Positions 43,826 through 52,722 of a stretch of DNA of 64,000 bases are shown piece by piece. Source of the DNA: Rothia mucilaginosa ATCC 25296 (GTDB lineage Bacteria > Actinomycetota > Actinomycetes > Actinomycetales > Micrococcaceae). Within the stretch, counting starts at the first letter, position 1. The number at the start of each line of letters is the position of its first letter. The notes below the pieces were generated by a model. It was not told the origin of the DNA and made no database searches. It saw only the letters and a list, made by a program, of their open reading frames with translations. The translations under genes were made by a program, and so were the position numbers. The stretch covers positions 434,001-498,000 of the forward strand of contig NZ_ACVO01000015.1 in the NCBI RefSeq assembly GCF_000175615.1, read 5' to 3'.

Positions 43826-44722
43826 GTGAGTTCAGAACAGCGTGGTTTGAACGGGTCTCTGAGCAGGTCTCTGACCGGGCTCGCTGGCGCTCTCAAGAGT
43901 GCCGGCGGGTCTTTGGGCGAGGTGCTGATGCCGCGTACTTGCCCGTGCTGTGCGGTGCCGGTCACTTATGGGGCAGGCTCGCCACTGTGTGAGGCTTGCT
44001 TGCCGCAGTTGCGTTCGGCGTTGGCTAAGGCGGAGCGAGTATATGCTCTGCAACCTCTTGATGGCGCGGCTGCACCCGAGGTGCGTGCGGCATCCCGTTA
44101 TGAGGGGAGCATGCCGCGTGCCCTGTTGGCGTTGAAGAATGCGGGCCGTACAGACCTGCTGCCCCTGTTGGGAGAGGGTTTGGCACGTAGCGTATACGAG
44201 CTTCTTCGGGCGCATCGGGCTGAGCTTCAGAGTGAGCCGGGCTCTTCTCTTTCTTCTGTAGATACCTCCGCCGCACCGGTTGAGGTTCTGCTGGTTCCGG
44301 CACCGTCCTCTGCGCAGAGCGTGCGCCGCCGCGGTTATGCGCCGGCGAATCTTTTGGTGCAGGAGGCGGCGCGTCAGCTTAATAAGCGTCTGCCTGCCTC
44401 GGTGCGGGTGCGCGCTGTGGACGTCATCGGGTATGCGCCTCGCGGTCGGCGGGGGAGCGGCGCCTCCATTATTTCTGATGCGATTTCCGGTGCGCAGAAC
44501 GAGCAGAAGAGCCTGGGCGCTGTGGGTCGTGCCGAGCGGATGCACGGTGCCTTGCGCGTCATGGAGCCTGCCCTGTGCGCGGGTCGGGTGAGCGTTATTT
44601 GTGATGATGTGGTGACCACCGGTGCGACCGCCTCTGAGATGGTGCGTGTGCTGCAGGAATCCGGTTCGCGGGTGCTGGGCGTGTGTGCTGTGGCGGCGGT
44701 ACCGAAAAAGGCTCAGATATAG
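43826..44722 (+). CDS. comF: ComF-family phosphoribosyltransferase-like protein
   Basis: 298 residues. I choose the GTG at 43826, because ggaaagg lies 9-10 nt upstream; a TTG at 43817 would be too close. A four-cysteine zinc ribbon (CPCCAVPV...CEAC) opens the protein, ALLALKNAGR and RRRGYAPANLL follow. The PRPP loop is VICDDVVTTGATASEM. ComF proteins take part in DNA uptake and single-strand handling during transformation in Firmicutes; in this lineage the role is untested. A Ser-rich insert around 135-150 is not typical. Placement between lpqB and hpf matches the actinobacterial order. Confidence 0.85.
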   Translation: MSSEQRGLNGSLSRSLTGLAGALKSAGGSLGEVLMPRTCPCCAVPVTYGAGSPLCEACLPQLRSALAKAERVYALQPLDGAAAPEVRAASRYEGSMPRALLALKNAGRTDLLPLLGEGLARSVYELLRAHRAELQSEPGSSLSSVDTSAAPVEVLLVPAPSSAQSVRRRGYAPANLLVQEAARQLNKRLPASVRVRAVDVIGYAPRGRRGSGASIISDAISGAQNEQKSLGAVGRAERMHGALRVMEPALCAGRVSVICDDVVTTGATASEMVRVLQESGSRVLGVCAVAAVPKKAQI

Positions 44723-44937
44723 CGTTTCTTGTAGTTAGTTGCAAGAGATACACGATTTTTGGCGAATAAAGTTCGCAGACGGACGAATAGCTATTATTTA
44801 GGCTAAATATTTGTCATATCTAGTGATATGAAACATGTTTCGTACTAGAATATAGACAAGGGAACGGCATTGGAGTCGAACCCCCGTACCGGGTCCAGCC
44901 GGACGCGGTATAAGCCCCCAACCTGGAGGGAATGATC
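44723..44937 (+). promoter_or_regulatory. hpf promoter and leader
   Basis: A 215-bp gap whose first half is strongly AT-rich (44740-44860), including ctattatttaggc, gatatgaaac and tagaatata; the last part turns GC-rich. A -10-like tagaat lies at 44845-44850. The SD is ggaggg at 44925-44930. The AT-rich block suggests a stress- or stationary-phase promoter, which would fit hpf, but no specific sigma motif is claimed. Confidence 0.4.
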
Positions 44938-45573
44938 GTGGAAGTCAACATCTACGGCCGCAATATCAAGGTCACCGAACGCCTGGAAGAGTACGTGAGC
45001 GAGAAGGTTCAGAAGTTCGCTCAGCTCGGCGATAACGTGAAGGACATCGACGTCAAGTTCAGCAAGGACGGTCACCTGGGTGGCGAGTCCATCCGCGTTG
45101 AGATTACCGTTGTTGGTACTGGTCCTGTCCTCCGTTCCGAAGCCCAGGGTCACGACAAGTTCGCGGTCTTCGATGAAACCTACGGCAAGCTCCTGGAGCG
45201 TCTGCGCCGTGCACGTGACCGCCGCAAGCTGCACAAGCGCGGTGGCAAGCACCCCGTCTCCGTGGCGGACGCTACCGGATCGATTCCTGTGGTTACCGAA
45301 GCAATTACCGAGATTCTGCTGCCGGATGTTCCGGTGGAAGAAGCAGCATTCGACAACAGCGAGGTCACCCTCGCCGACGAGGCAGCATCTCCCATTGAGA
45401 TTCGCCACAAGAGCTTCAAGGGTGAGCGTCTGACTCCCGCAGAAGCTGTTGACCGTATGGAACTGGTCGGCCACGACTTCTACCTGTACATTGACAGCGA
45501 GACCGGCGCACCGGCTGCGGCATACCGTCGTAAGGGCTGGAGCTACGGCATTATTACTCTGGATAACGAGTAA
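44938..45573 (+). CDS. hpf: Ribosome hibernation promoting factor, long form
   Basis: 211 residues, starting MEVNIYGRNIKVTERLEEYV. I prefer the GTG at 44938: the SD ggaggg ends 7 nt upstream, whereas an in-frame ATG at 44932 is only 1 nt from it. The N-terminal S30AE domain (beta-alpha-beta-alpha, DIDVKFSKDG) binds the decoding centre. A linker (about 105-150) leads to a C-terminal dimerisation domain (FDNSEVTLADEAASPIEIRHKSFKG, ...MELVGHDFYLYIDSETG). Long HPF forms 100S ribosome dimers in stationary phase. It lies between comF and secA as in mycobacteria. Confidence 0.92.
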   Translation: MEVNIYGRNIKVTERLEEYVSEKVQKFAQLGDNVKDIDVKFSKDGHLGGESIRVEITVVGTGPVLRSEAQGHDKFAVFDETYGKLLERLRRARDRRKLHKRGGKHPVSVADATGSIPVVTEAITEILLPDVPVEEAAFDNSEVTLADEAASPIEIRHKSFKGERLTPAEAVDRMELVGHDFYLYIDSETGAPAAAYRRKGWSYGIITLDNE

Positions 45574-45642
45574 AACCCAACGTACCTGCTGGATGCTGAG
45601 GCGTAAGGCTCTTTAGGGGTCGTACTCAGCGAGTGGGCTCAA

Positions 45643-45696
45643 GACCCGGGCGGTCTGGGAACATACACCGTGTTTCTCCAGGCCCCCGGGTTTTTC
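45643..45696 (+). terminator. Terminator after hpf
   Basis: gacccgggcggtctgggaa pairs through its ends with ccaggcccccgggt, followed by ttttt (45691-45695). The loop is long (about 20 nt). Confidence 0.7.
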
Positions 45697-45842
45697 TTTG
45701 CCCTCCACACATCTGTTCCTTTAGACGGATGGGTCGGCTCTGCCTCAACCGGAGGGTGAAAGATTCGAGTGTCACCAAATGTCACCTCGTGGGCGCAGAG
45801 CGTAAAAAAGAGCTCGGACGGGCGAATTAGGCGGCTCTGCCA

Positions 45843-45925
45843 TACAATATGTAGGAAGGCCTCACCGCGCGCACTTTCGCGCGCCCTTGGTGAGGGTACC
45901 GAAACAAGCAAGGAGTAGAAGCTCA
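45843..45925 (+). promoter_or_regulatory. secA promoter and hairpin leader
   Basis: A -10-like tacaat (45843-45848) lies about 80 bp upstream of the secA GTG. Immediately after comes cctcaccgcgcgc...gcgcgcccttggtgagg (45860-45895), a stem of 13 bp with a 4-nt bulge. The gap further up has a gtgtcaccaaatgtcacc direct repeat (45768-45785). A stem so close to the likely transcript start could modulate secA translation; that is inference. Confidence 0.5.
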
Positions 45926-48541
45926 GTGGCATCTTTCTTGGAGAAAATCCTCCGAACCGGCGATAAGAGGGTTCTGCGACAGCTCGAAGCGTACACTAAG
46001 GCGGTGAACTCGCTCGAGGACAGCTTCGCATCGATGACGGATGAGGAACTGCGAGCAGAGACCGACAAGTTCCGCGAGCGCGTCAAGGACGGCGAATCCC
46101 TCGACATTATGCTGCCGGAGGCCTTTGCGGTGGTCCGTGAAGCATCCAAGCGTACCCTGGGCAAGCGCCACTACGACGTGCAGCTCATGGGTGGTGCAGC
46201 GCTGCACCTGGGCAACATTGCCGAAATGAAGACCGGTGAGGGTAAGACCCTCGTCGCGACCCTGCCCGCGTACCTGAACGCGCTGAGCGGCAAGGGCGTG
46301 CACATTGTGACCGTGAACGACTACCTGGCTGAGTACCAGGCGAACCTCATGGGTCGCGTGTTCCGCTTCCTCGGCATGGAGTGCGGCGTGATTCTGTCAT
46401 CCATGGAGCCTGACGAGCGTCGTAAGCAGTACGCCGCAGACATCACTTACGGTACGAACAACGAGTTCGGCTTCGACTACCTGCGTGACAACATGGCGTG
46501 GACCGTGGAGGAGCAGGTTCAGCGCGGCCACAACTTCGCCATTATCGATGAGGTGGACTCCATCCTGATTGATGAGGCGCGTACCCCTCTGATCATTTCC
46601 GGCCCCGCAGCGGGTGAGGCGAACCGCTGGTACGCAGAGTTCGCGCGCATTGCCGCGACCCTGCTCAAGCGCGGTGAAGACTACGAAGTAGACGAGAAGA
46701 AGCGCACCGTCGGTATCCTCGAATCCGGCATTGACAAGGTGGAAGACCACCTGGGTGTGAAGAACCTCTACGAATCCAAGAACACCCCGCTCATTGGCTT
46801 CCTGAACAACTCCATCAAGGCAAAGGAGCTGTTCACCAACAACAAGGACTACGTGGTCATTGACGGCGAAGTCCTGATTGTTGACGAGCACACCGGTCGT
46901 ATTCTGCCGGGCCGCCGCTACAACGACGGCATCCACCAGGCGATTGAGGCGAAGGAAGGCGTCGAAATCAAGCCTGAGAACCAGACCATGGCGACCGTGA
47001 CCCTGCAGAACTACTTCCGCATGTACGACAAGCTGTCCGGTATGACCGGTACCGCGGAAACCGAAGCGGCAGAGTTCATGAACACTTATGAGCTCGGCGT
47101 GGTGCCCATCCCCACCAACAAGGGTGTGCAGCGTATCGACAACCCCGATAAGGTGTACCGCGACGAAATCGCCAAGTTCAAGGCGGTCGTCAAGGACATT
47201 AAGGAACGCCACGAGAAGGGCCAGCCGATTCTGGTTGGTACCGCAAGCGTGGAGAACTCCGAGTACCTTTCCCGCCAGCTGGCGAAGGCAGGCGTGCGCC
47301 ACGAGGTGCTGAACGCAAAGAACAACGAGCGCGAGGCAGCTATCGTCGCGCAGGCGGGCCGTAAGGGCGCCGTCACCGTGGCAACCAACATGGCTGGTCG
47401 CGGTACCGACATTATGCTCGGCGGTAACCCCGAATTTGAGGCCGTCGAGAAGATGCGTGAGCTCGGCCTGGACCCGAACACCAACTCTGAGGCGTACGAG
47501 GCACGCTGGCCCGAGGTCCTGAAGGCCTGCGAAGATGCCGCAGCTGAAGAGCATGAGGAAGTCACCAAGCTCGGTGGCCTGTACGTGCTCGGCACTGAGC
47601 GTCACGAGTCCCGCCGTATCGACAACCAGCTGCGCGGTCGTTCCGGCCGTCAGGGTGACCCGGGTGAGTCCCGCTTCTACCTGTCGCTGACCGACGAACT
47701 GATGCGCCTGTTCAACACCGGCATGGCAACCCGCCTCATGGCGGCAGCCCCCGAGGACTCCGCACTGGACTCCAAGATCGTCAGCCGCGCTATTGCTACC
47801 GCCCAGTCAAACGTTGAAGGCCGTAACGCTGAACAGCGTAAGAACGTGCTCAAGTATGACGACGTGCTCAACCGCCAGCGTGAAGCGATCTACAAGGACC
47901 GCGGCCGCATCCTGCACGGTGACGACCTGAAGGAACAGATTTCCGGCTTCGTGGACGAGGTGCTGACCACCATCATCGACGCCCGCGTCTCTGAAGGCCA
48001 CGCCGAGGACTGGGACTTCGACGAACTCTGGAGCGCCCTTAAGCAGGTGTACCCCATCTCCATCACCGTGGACGACCTCGCAGAAGACGCTGGCGACCGC
48101 ACCAAGATCACTCGCGACCAGATCGTGAAGGAAGTCCTGGCGGACGCACACCTCATCTACGATGAGCGTGAAAAGAGCGTCGGCGAAGAGAGCATGCGCG
48201 AAATTGAACGCCGCGTCATGCTGTCCGTCATCGGCGAGCGCTGGCCCGAGCACCTGTACGAGATGGAATACCTCAAGGAAGGTATCGGTCTGCGTGCGAT
48301 GGCTCAGCGTGACCCGCTGGTCGAGTACCAGCGTGAAGGCTACGACATGTACCAGTCGATGCTCGGCGCGATCCGTGAAGAGACCGTGACCTACCTGTTC
48401 AACCTGGACCTGTCCAAGCAGCGCACTCAGGCTTCTGCCGTGCGCCTGGCTGAGCCTTCGCGCCCGAAGTTCCTGCAGTACTCCGCCCCGGATGAGGACG
48501 GCCACGAGCAGGTTCACGTGGAACGCTCGAAGGACAAGTAG
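45926..48541 (+). CDS. secA: Preprotein translocase ATPase SecA
   Basis: 871 residues. The GTG at 45926 is preceded by aaggag with a 10-nt gap; an earlier in-frame start would add 13 untypical residues. [20 protein letters not shown] is the standard N-terminus. Walker A is MKTGEGKT (K107), motif II is DEVDSIL, and [24 protein letters not shown] and [13 protein letters not shown] are the DEAD-helicase-like features. The chain ends soon after the long-helix/scaffold region ([24 protein letters not shown]) without the C-terminal zinc motif. It drives export through SecYEG. The order hpf-secA matches mycobacterial secA1. Confidence 0.96.
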   Translation: MASFLEKILRTGDKRVLRQLEAYTKAVNSLEDSFASMTDEELRAETDKFRERVKDGESLDIMLPEAFAVVREASKRTLGKRHYDVQLMGGAALHLGNIAEMKTGEGKTLVATLPAYLNALSGKGVHIVTVNDYLAEYQANLMGRVFRFLGMECGVILSSMEPDERRKQYAADITYGTNNEFGFDYLRDNMAWTVEEQVQRGHNFAIIDEVDSILIDEARTPLIISGPAAGEANRWYAEFARIAATLLKRGEDYEVDEKKRTVGILESGIDKVEDHLGVKNLYESKNTPLIGFLNNSIKAKELFTNNKDYVVIDGEVLIVDEHTGRILPGRRYNDGIHQAIEAKEGVEIKPENQTMATVTLQNYFRMYDKLSGMTGTAETEAAEFMNTYELGVVPIPTNKGVQRIDNPDKVYRDEIAKFKAVVKDIKERHEKGQPILVGTASVENSEYLSRQLAKAGVRHEVLNAKNNEREAAIVAQAGRKGAVTVATNMAGRGTDIMLGGNPEFEAVEKMRELGLDPNTNSEAYEARWPEVLKACEDAAAEEHEEVTKLGGLYVLGTERHESRRIDNQLRGRSGRQGDPGESRFYLSLTDELMRLFNTGMATRLMAAAPEDSALDSKIVSRAIATAQSNVEGRNAEQRKNVLKYDDVLNRQREAIYKDRGRILHGDDLKEQISGFVDEVLTTIIDARVSEGHAEDWDFDELWSALKQVYPISITVDDLAEDAGDRTKITRDQIVKEVLADAHLIYDEREKSVGEESMREIERRVMLSVIGERWPEHLYEMEYLKEGIGLRAMAQRDPLVEYQREGYDMYQSMLGAIREETVTYLFNLDLSKQRTQASAVRLAEPSRPKFLQYSAPDEDGHEQVHVERSKDK

Positions 48542-48573
48542 CCTCAGCGTAAAAGCTGAAATGCTATAGACCT

Positions 48574-48619
48574 AGCAGAGAGGGTGCGAATCCAACACTG
48601 GATTCGCACCCTCTCTGCT
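48574..48619 (+). terminator. Terminator after secA
   Basis: agcagagagggtgcgaatcca (48574-48594) and its perfect complement (48599-48619) around a 4-nt loop. It is followed by tgtctgtgtgttttg, so T-richness is modest. Confidence 0.85.
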
Positions 48620-48654
48620 TGTCTGTGTGTTTTGTAGGGGAAGCCGGGGAAGCC

Positions 48655-49320
48655 TTAGTCTTCGTCCAAGCGGCTCTGCGGCTGCTCAATTGCGGTAATC
48701 AGCCACATGCCGTGAATCAGGCGCATCTGCATGGTCACCACACGCACCCTTTCCGCACAACGCAGTAGCGCCACCACCTCGTAGAGCTCATCGTGCACCT
48801 TCTGCGCTCGCACCCGCAGCAGAACCGGAGGAAGAGTCAACAGCATCTCTTGGCGCACCTGACGCGGATTCTTAGGGAAGAACGGCAGCAGACGGTGGAA
48901 ACAATCCGCTGATACCCACTGCGCCAGCTGCTGACGCGAACGACGAGCCGACATAATCTCCAGGTAAGCAATCGCCACACCCGCGCAACGGCCCTCCAGC
49001 TGGCGAGCTAGCGCATCCGCCGGACGCAGCGGGCGGCCCCTCTTCACTACCTTCGGGCGCTGAGCCGAATGCTGCTCATAACGCGGCAGAGGAAGCAGCG
49101 AATAAACCGAGGGACTGTTGCGCCTCTGCACCAGAGTCATCGTGCCCTGCCCCTGCTCGGGGAGCGGAGCCACCTGCTCGGCAGCCACCGGCTGAGTCAC
49201 CGGCTGGGATGGGCACGTCGCCTGACGCTTCGAGTACGGGCTGGCAGACTGGTTGTCGCGGGAGGTAGGCTGATGCGGCGGGGTCCACGGGGAACGGGGG
49301 AGAAGGTTGGAGAAGCTCAT
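48655..49320 (-). CDS. Rv3235-like (DUF6459-type) protein
   Basis: 221 residues from the ATG at 49320, preceded by aaaggag; an in-frame codon further up (49380) is unlikely. The N-terminal 80 residues are Pro/Gln/Ser-rich. The C-terminal 100 residues (RPADALARQLEGRCAGVAIAYLEIMSARRSRQQLAQWVSADCFHRL, then VARVTMQMRLIHGMWLITAIE-type block) match the Rv3235 family, small proteins near secA with no known function. On the same strand the LysM gene ends 119 bp upstream, so the two may form one transcript. Confidence 0.72.
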   Translation of the reverse strand: MSFSNLLPRSPWTPPHQPTSRDNQSASPYSKRQATCPSQPVTQPVAAEQVAPLPEQGQGTMTLVQRRNSPSVYSLLPLPRYEQHSAQRPKVVKRGRPLRPADALARQLEGRCAGVAIAYLEIMSARRSRQQLAQWVSADCFHRLLPFFPKNPRQVRQEMLLTLPPVLLRVRAQKVHDELYEVVALLRCAERVRVVTMQMRLIHGMWLITAIEQPQSRLDED

Positions 49321-49439
49321 GACGGCTCCTTTCGGTGCAGAGGCTTTCGGTGCAGGGGTATGTGAGGTGAGTCGAGCCAACGAAAGACTGTTGGGATGAG
49401 GTGGGATGAGGTGGAATGGGGTGGAAGGCGCGGGTGAGG

Positions 49440-50372
49440 TTAGTGAACGGGCTGTTCGGGGATCTGCAGAACCTGCCCCTCGTAGAGCAGCTCGGCGTTC
49501 TGACCCAGAGCGTCCTTGTTCGCCTCGTAAATGTCGAGGGTGTAGTCGTAAATGGTGGAGGCGTCGGTGCCTTCGCCCAGCTGGTCGGCGGCAATCGACC
49601 AGAGCGTATCGCCCGCCTGAACCGTGTAAGAGTAGGTGCCCGCCTCGGTGCGGGGAGAAGAAAAGAAGGGGCTACGGTCCTGCAAGTAGCCTGCCGCCTC
49701 CGAAGGCTCGGGAGCCAGGGGAATATTGGGAACCTCAGCAGAAAGGGCCAGGGGAGTAGCGGACTGATTCGGGGTGGTATCGGAGAGAACCGCATCTGAG
49801 CTGGCGTCTGCCGCCGCGGTAATCGATGAATCTGCTGCCATAACTGCTGAAATGGTTGTCTGCGGTATGCCCTCCGCGCCGTTCAGCCCGGCGTTGCTGG
49901 GCGTAGCCACCGTAGCTTGCGCGGGAGCCAGAACCGCCCCCACTCCGAGCGCCGTGCCGCCGAGCGTCAGAACGATGCGGCGCATAAAACGCGGACGGAA
50001 AATCGCCGGAACCTGCAGCACAGCGCGGTCAGCGTTGCGGCTCGAAACTCGCAGGGAACGAGCGTAGAAGAGCGCGTAGATAAAACTGATGAACCACCAG
50101 GCGGTAATGAGGGCTGCTACCGCGCCAGCGCAGAGCAACGAAGCATCTGCCAGCGGGTGTGCCGAGGGGATGCGGTGCAGATTCACGCTTAACGCGCCCA
50201 AGACCGCGGCGGAAAGTAGGGGAGGGGCGATGAAGAGCAGAGCATCCTGGTAGCTAGCTTTGGTGCTGGTTTCGTGACCTGCGTCAGCGCCGGATGCCAG
50301 AGGAGCAACGGATGCAAGGGGATGCGAAGCGAAGGCTGCGGGCGCCTGACCCCGCGTGGAAAGATGGTCCAC
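49440..50372 (-). CDS. LysM-domain membrane protein
   Basis: 310 residues from the GTG at 50372, because ggaggtcatt sits immediately before it. A cytoplasmic N-terminus is followed by membrane helices at about 42-60, 80-103 and 130-150 (ALLFIAPPLLSAAVLGAL; LLCAGAVAALITAWWFIS; IVLTLGGTALGVGAVLAP). A Thr/Ser/Ala-rich external spacer leads to a C-terminal LysM (YTVQAGDTLWSIAADQLGEG to YEGQVLQIPE). LysM binds peptidoglycan. Neighbour to an Rv3235-like gene on the same strand, as seen in related Micrococcales. The role is unknown. Confidence 0.85.
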   Translation of the reverse strand: MDHLSTRGQAPAAFASHPLASVAPLASGADAGHETSTKASYQDALLFIAPPLLSAAVLGALSVNLHRIPSAHPLADASLLCAGAVAALITAWWFISFIYALFYARSLRVSSRNADRAVLQVPAIFRPRFMRRIVLTLGGTALGVGAVLAPAQATVATPSNAGLNGAEGIPQTTISAVMAADSSITAAADASSDAVLSDTTPNQSATPLALSAEVPNIPLAPEPSEAAGYLQDRSPFFSSPRTEAGTYSYTVQAGDTLWSIAADQLGEGTDASTIYDYTLDIYEANKDALGQNAELLYEGQVLQIPEQPVH

Positions 50373-50384
50373 AATGACCTCCAA

Positions 50385-50579
50385 ATGGTGTGTTTGATGT
50401 GTTTTGGTATTGCTTCATTTATACAGGAAGTCACGCTAAAAATGAAGCAAAAAGCATCAAAATACATGAAAAACATGTAATTTGGTGGAATTTGGTACAA
50501 AAATCAGGTTTGAGAATCATCATCTGACCAGAAAATGTCCCGGTTCGTATCCGCCCCCATCCTCAGGTAGGGTCATAGC
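50385..50579. promoter_or_regulatory. Divergent promoter with two inverted repeats
   Basis: An AT-rich 195-bp gap. ttgcttcattt (50410-50420) is inverted at 50440-50450 (aaatgaagcaa), and tacatg-aaaaa-catgta spans 50463-50479. Both suit protein binding. The LysM gene reads left and the 222-residue gene reads right. Confidence 0.5.
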
Positions 50580-51248
50580 ATGAGCATGGAAAAGTTCCTA
50601 CGAGACATTGAGGCGCGCCTCGCCTCCGAACGCGCCTGGGATATGGAACAGGACGCCCGCCAAGTCGCCCGCGTCCAGTACTCCACCATCACCCTCGACG
50701 ACCGCCTCCTCGCGCAGGTCGGCGGCCCCATCCGCATCTGCGCCACCGACATGCAAACCTACGAAGGCAAACTCGAAATGGTTGGCGAAGAATGGGTCAG
50801 CATCGAAGCGCGCGGCGAGAACATCATCATCCCCCTGCGCGGAATGCTCTGGTGGGAAGGTGGCATCGCGCCTGGGCGCGCCGATATTCGCCCCGAACGC
50901 TACCGCATGAAAATTCAGCTCGCCCTCCGCTCCCTCGCCATGGCGCGCGAACCCGTCCGCCTCTCCCTCGAGGGTGGCACCGTCAGCTACGACGGCGTGA
51001 TCGAGCGAGTCGGTGCCGACTTCCTTGAACTGCGCCTGCTCAACGGCGGCCAGTACCCGCGCATCTATGAACGCGACCAGTACGCGCGTGCAGCCTACAG
51101 CGCGCAGGGAACCTATGGTCAGGGTGGTTATGGGCAGGCTGGTTACGGTCAGGGTGCCTCCGGCTACTCCCGTGCACCTCGCGGCGCCGGCGTGCGCACC
51201 ATTCCGCTGGCTCGCGTCAGCGCGGTGATTGCCCGCATCTCGCGCTAA
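50580..51248 (+). CDS. Unrecognised beta-rich protein with Gly/Tyr repeat
   Basis: 222 residues, ATG at 50580 (or 50586). The first 30 residues are a charged helix. Two similar beta-strand blocks follow (GGPIRICATDMQTYEGKLEMVGEEWVSIEARGENIIIPL and VRLSLEGGTVSYDGVIERVGADFLELRLLN), like an Sm or barrel fold repeated. A Gly/Tyr/Gln low-complexity stretch (GTYGQGGYGQAGYGQGASGY) precedes the last strand. I do not recognise the function; homologues in Micrococcales have been labelled with vague regulator names. It is followed by a terminator. Confidence 0.65.
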   Translation: MSMEKFLRDIEARLASERAWDMEQDARQVARVQYSTITLDDRLLAQVGGPIRICATDMQTYEGKLEMVGEEWVSIEARGENIIIPLRGMLWWEGGIAPGRADIRPERYRMKIQLALRSLAMAREPVRLSLEGGTVSYDGVIERVGADFLELRLLNGGQYPRIYERDQYARAAYSAQGTYGQGGYGQAGYGQGASGYSRAPRGAGVRTIPLARVSAVIARISR

Positions 51249-51339
51249 AAATATGCGACAAATAGCGGGTGATGCCGTTTAGTGTAATGTCCCACCCGAC
51301 AAGCATAAACACCCGCATCAAAGCAATAAATACATACAA

Positions 51340-51390
51340 AAAGGTCCGCCCCTCTTCATTGAAATCTCAACGAGAGGAGCGGACCTTTCT
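51340..51390. terminator. Terminator between the beta-rich gene and the HTH gene
   Basis: aaaggtccgcccctct (51340-51355) pairs with agaggagcggaccttt (51373-51388, one bulge), with A- and T-tracts on either side. It serves both convergent genes. Confidence 0.85.
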
Positions 51391-51432
51391 AAAACACTCG
51401 AGCATTACGCCCGCGAGGTGCATGTCGAACTA

Positions 51433-51666
51433 CTAATCGACCTTAGCCTTTGCAGTGAGCTTGCCGGAAGCAATCGCCTCCAGAGTCTGCTCGTGGCGCT
51501 CGGTAATGTACTCTTCAAAGCGAGAGCGTTCAATACGCCACTGGTTACGTCCACCAATCTGAATGGCGGGAAGTTCGCCGCTGCGCACCAGAGCACGCAC
51601 CTGCGAAAGCGAAACCTGCAGCTCCTCGGCGACGTCGCTCAGAGTGAGGAAACGAGGTGCAGTCAT
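51433..51666 (-). CDS. BldC-like helix-turn-helix regulator
   Basis: 77 residues. FLTLSDVAEELQVSLSQVRALVRSGELPAIQIGG is a MerR/excisionase-type winged helix, followed by RNQWRIERSRFEEYI. The size and motif resemble BldC, a small developmental and SOS-like regulator, found in actinobacteria beside the tad-like genes. ggaaagga precedes the ATG. It is divergent from cpaB. Target genes cannot be deduced. Confidence 0.85.
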   Translation of the reverse strand: MTAPRFLTLSDVAEELQVSLSQVRALVRSGELPAIQIGGRNQWRIERSRFEEYITERHEQTLEAIASGKLTAKAKVD

Positions 51667-52029
51667 CGAATTGGATCCTTTCCGTGAGTGAAATCCTGGG
51701 CCCCTAGCTACCGTTAGTAGCCTTTCAGATAGAGTTCGTAGTGAACATCTATTGAGTACTTTCAGTATATGCCATCACCGTGAATTTTGCTCGCAAAAAG
51801 CCTTATATGAGCTGAAAAGTTATCTAATCGCCCCTTCAAAAGGGACGAAACCCAAAAATATTTCATAAACACGGCTCTTGTTGAGAGCGAGTACTAAATG
51901 AAATATGCTGTTAGGGTTAGTGCCAGAATCCAGTCAAAGTACTAACGAACACACGCCACTCGCTCATCGGTCAGTTGAACAACACCCGGAATCACCGCCG
52001 GCTTCCGCACCGAAAGGCACAACCACATC
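51667..52029. promoter_or_regulatory. Divergent promoter gap between the BldC-like gene and cpaB
   Basis: 363 bp, AT-rich between 51720 and 51910. It contains the inverted repeat atatttcat (51858-51866) and atgaaatat (51898-51906), separated by 31 nt. A site for the divergently encoded regulator is a natural guess. The ribosome-binding site of cpaB is gaaagg. Confidence 0.45.
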
Positions 52030-52722
52030 ATGCGCATACGACAGAACGCGACGAAGCGTTCCACCCTCACCGAGCCCCACGCCAAACGCCTCAAAAGGCC
52101 CACCGTCAAAGACTGGCGATTCATTCTCGGTGTACTACTCGTGCTCGCCTCCATCACCGGCGTGCAGCTCTACGTGCAGGCAAATAACAGCAAAACCGAG
52201 TACTACACCGCCAAAAGCGAAATCCGCCTCGGCGAGAAGATTACCGAAGACAAACTAGCCCGAGTCGAAGCGAACATCGACTCCGCCAAAGACAAGTACT
52301 TCACCCGCGCCGATGCCGCACAGATGAACGGCAAAATCGCGATTCAGCGCATCCCCGCCGGCAACCTCATCAGCAAAGAATCCGTAGGCACCGAAACCTC
52401 CCCGGGACGCCGCCTCGCCACCGTCAGCATTGACCGCACCGCCGCCTCCGCACTCAAGGCAGGCGAGCGCGTAGACGTGTGGACCTCCGGCCCGCGCAAC
52501 CCCGACACCAAGAGCGATAACCGCGCCGAAAACGGTGCCCGCGCCATCGTCACCAACGCAGAAATCGTCGCCATCACTGTCGACGAGGGCGTGCTCGGCG
52601 CCAACGGCAAAGCAACCGTGCAGCTGTGGGTCAAGGAAGAAGCCCTCACCGACCTCGTGAAAGAAAGCAACAGCGACTCCAAGATCAGCCTCATCCCCGG
52701 CACCTACGGGGAGGGCCAGTGA
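52030..52722 (+). CDS. cpaB: CpaB-like SAF-domain protein
   Basis: 230 residues. Basic N-terminus, one membrane helix at about 33-50 (FILGVLLVLASITGVQLYV), then a SAF domain (EYYTAKSEIRLGEKITEDKL, IPAGNLISKESVG) typical of Flp pilus assembly CpaB/RcpC. The C-terminal half has beta strands (GARAIVTNAEIVAITVDEG, ATVQLWVKEEALTDLVK). In tad loci CpaB sits in the outer or periplasmic part; in actinobacteria it is a membrane-bound extracytoplasmic protein. Its stop overlaps the cpaE start by GTGA. Confidence 0.82.
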   Translation: MRIRQNATKRSTLTEPHAKRLKRPTVKDWRFILGVLLVLASITGVQLYVQANNSKTEYYTAKSEIRLGEKITEDKLARVEANIDSAKDKYFTRADAAQMNGKIAIQRIPAGNLISKESVGTETSPGRRLATVSIDRTAASALKAGERVDVWTSGPRNPDTKSDNRAENGARAIVTNAEIVAITVDEGVLGANGKATVQLWVKEEALTDLVKESNSDSKISLIPGTYGEGQ

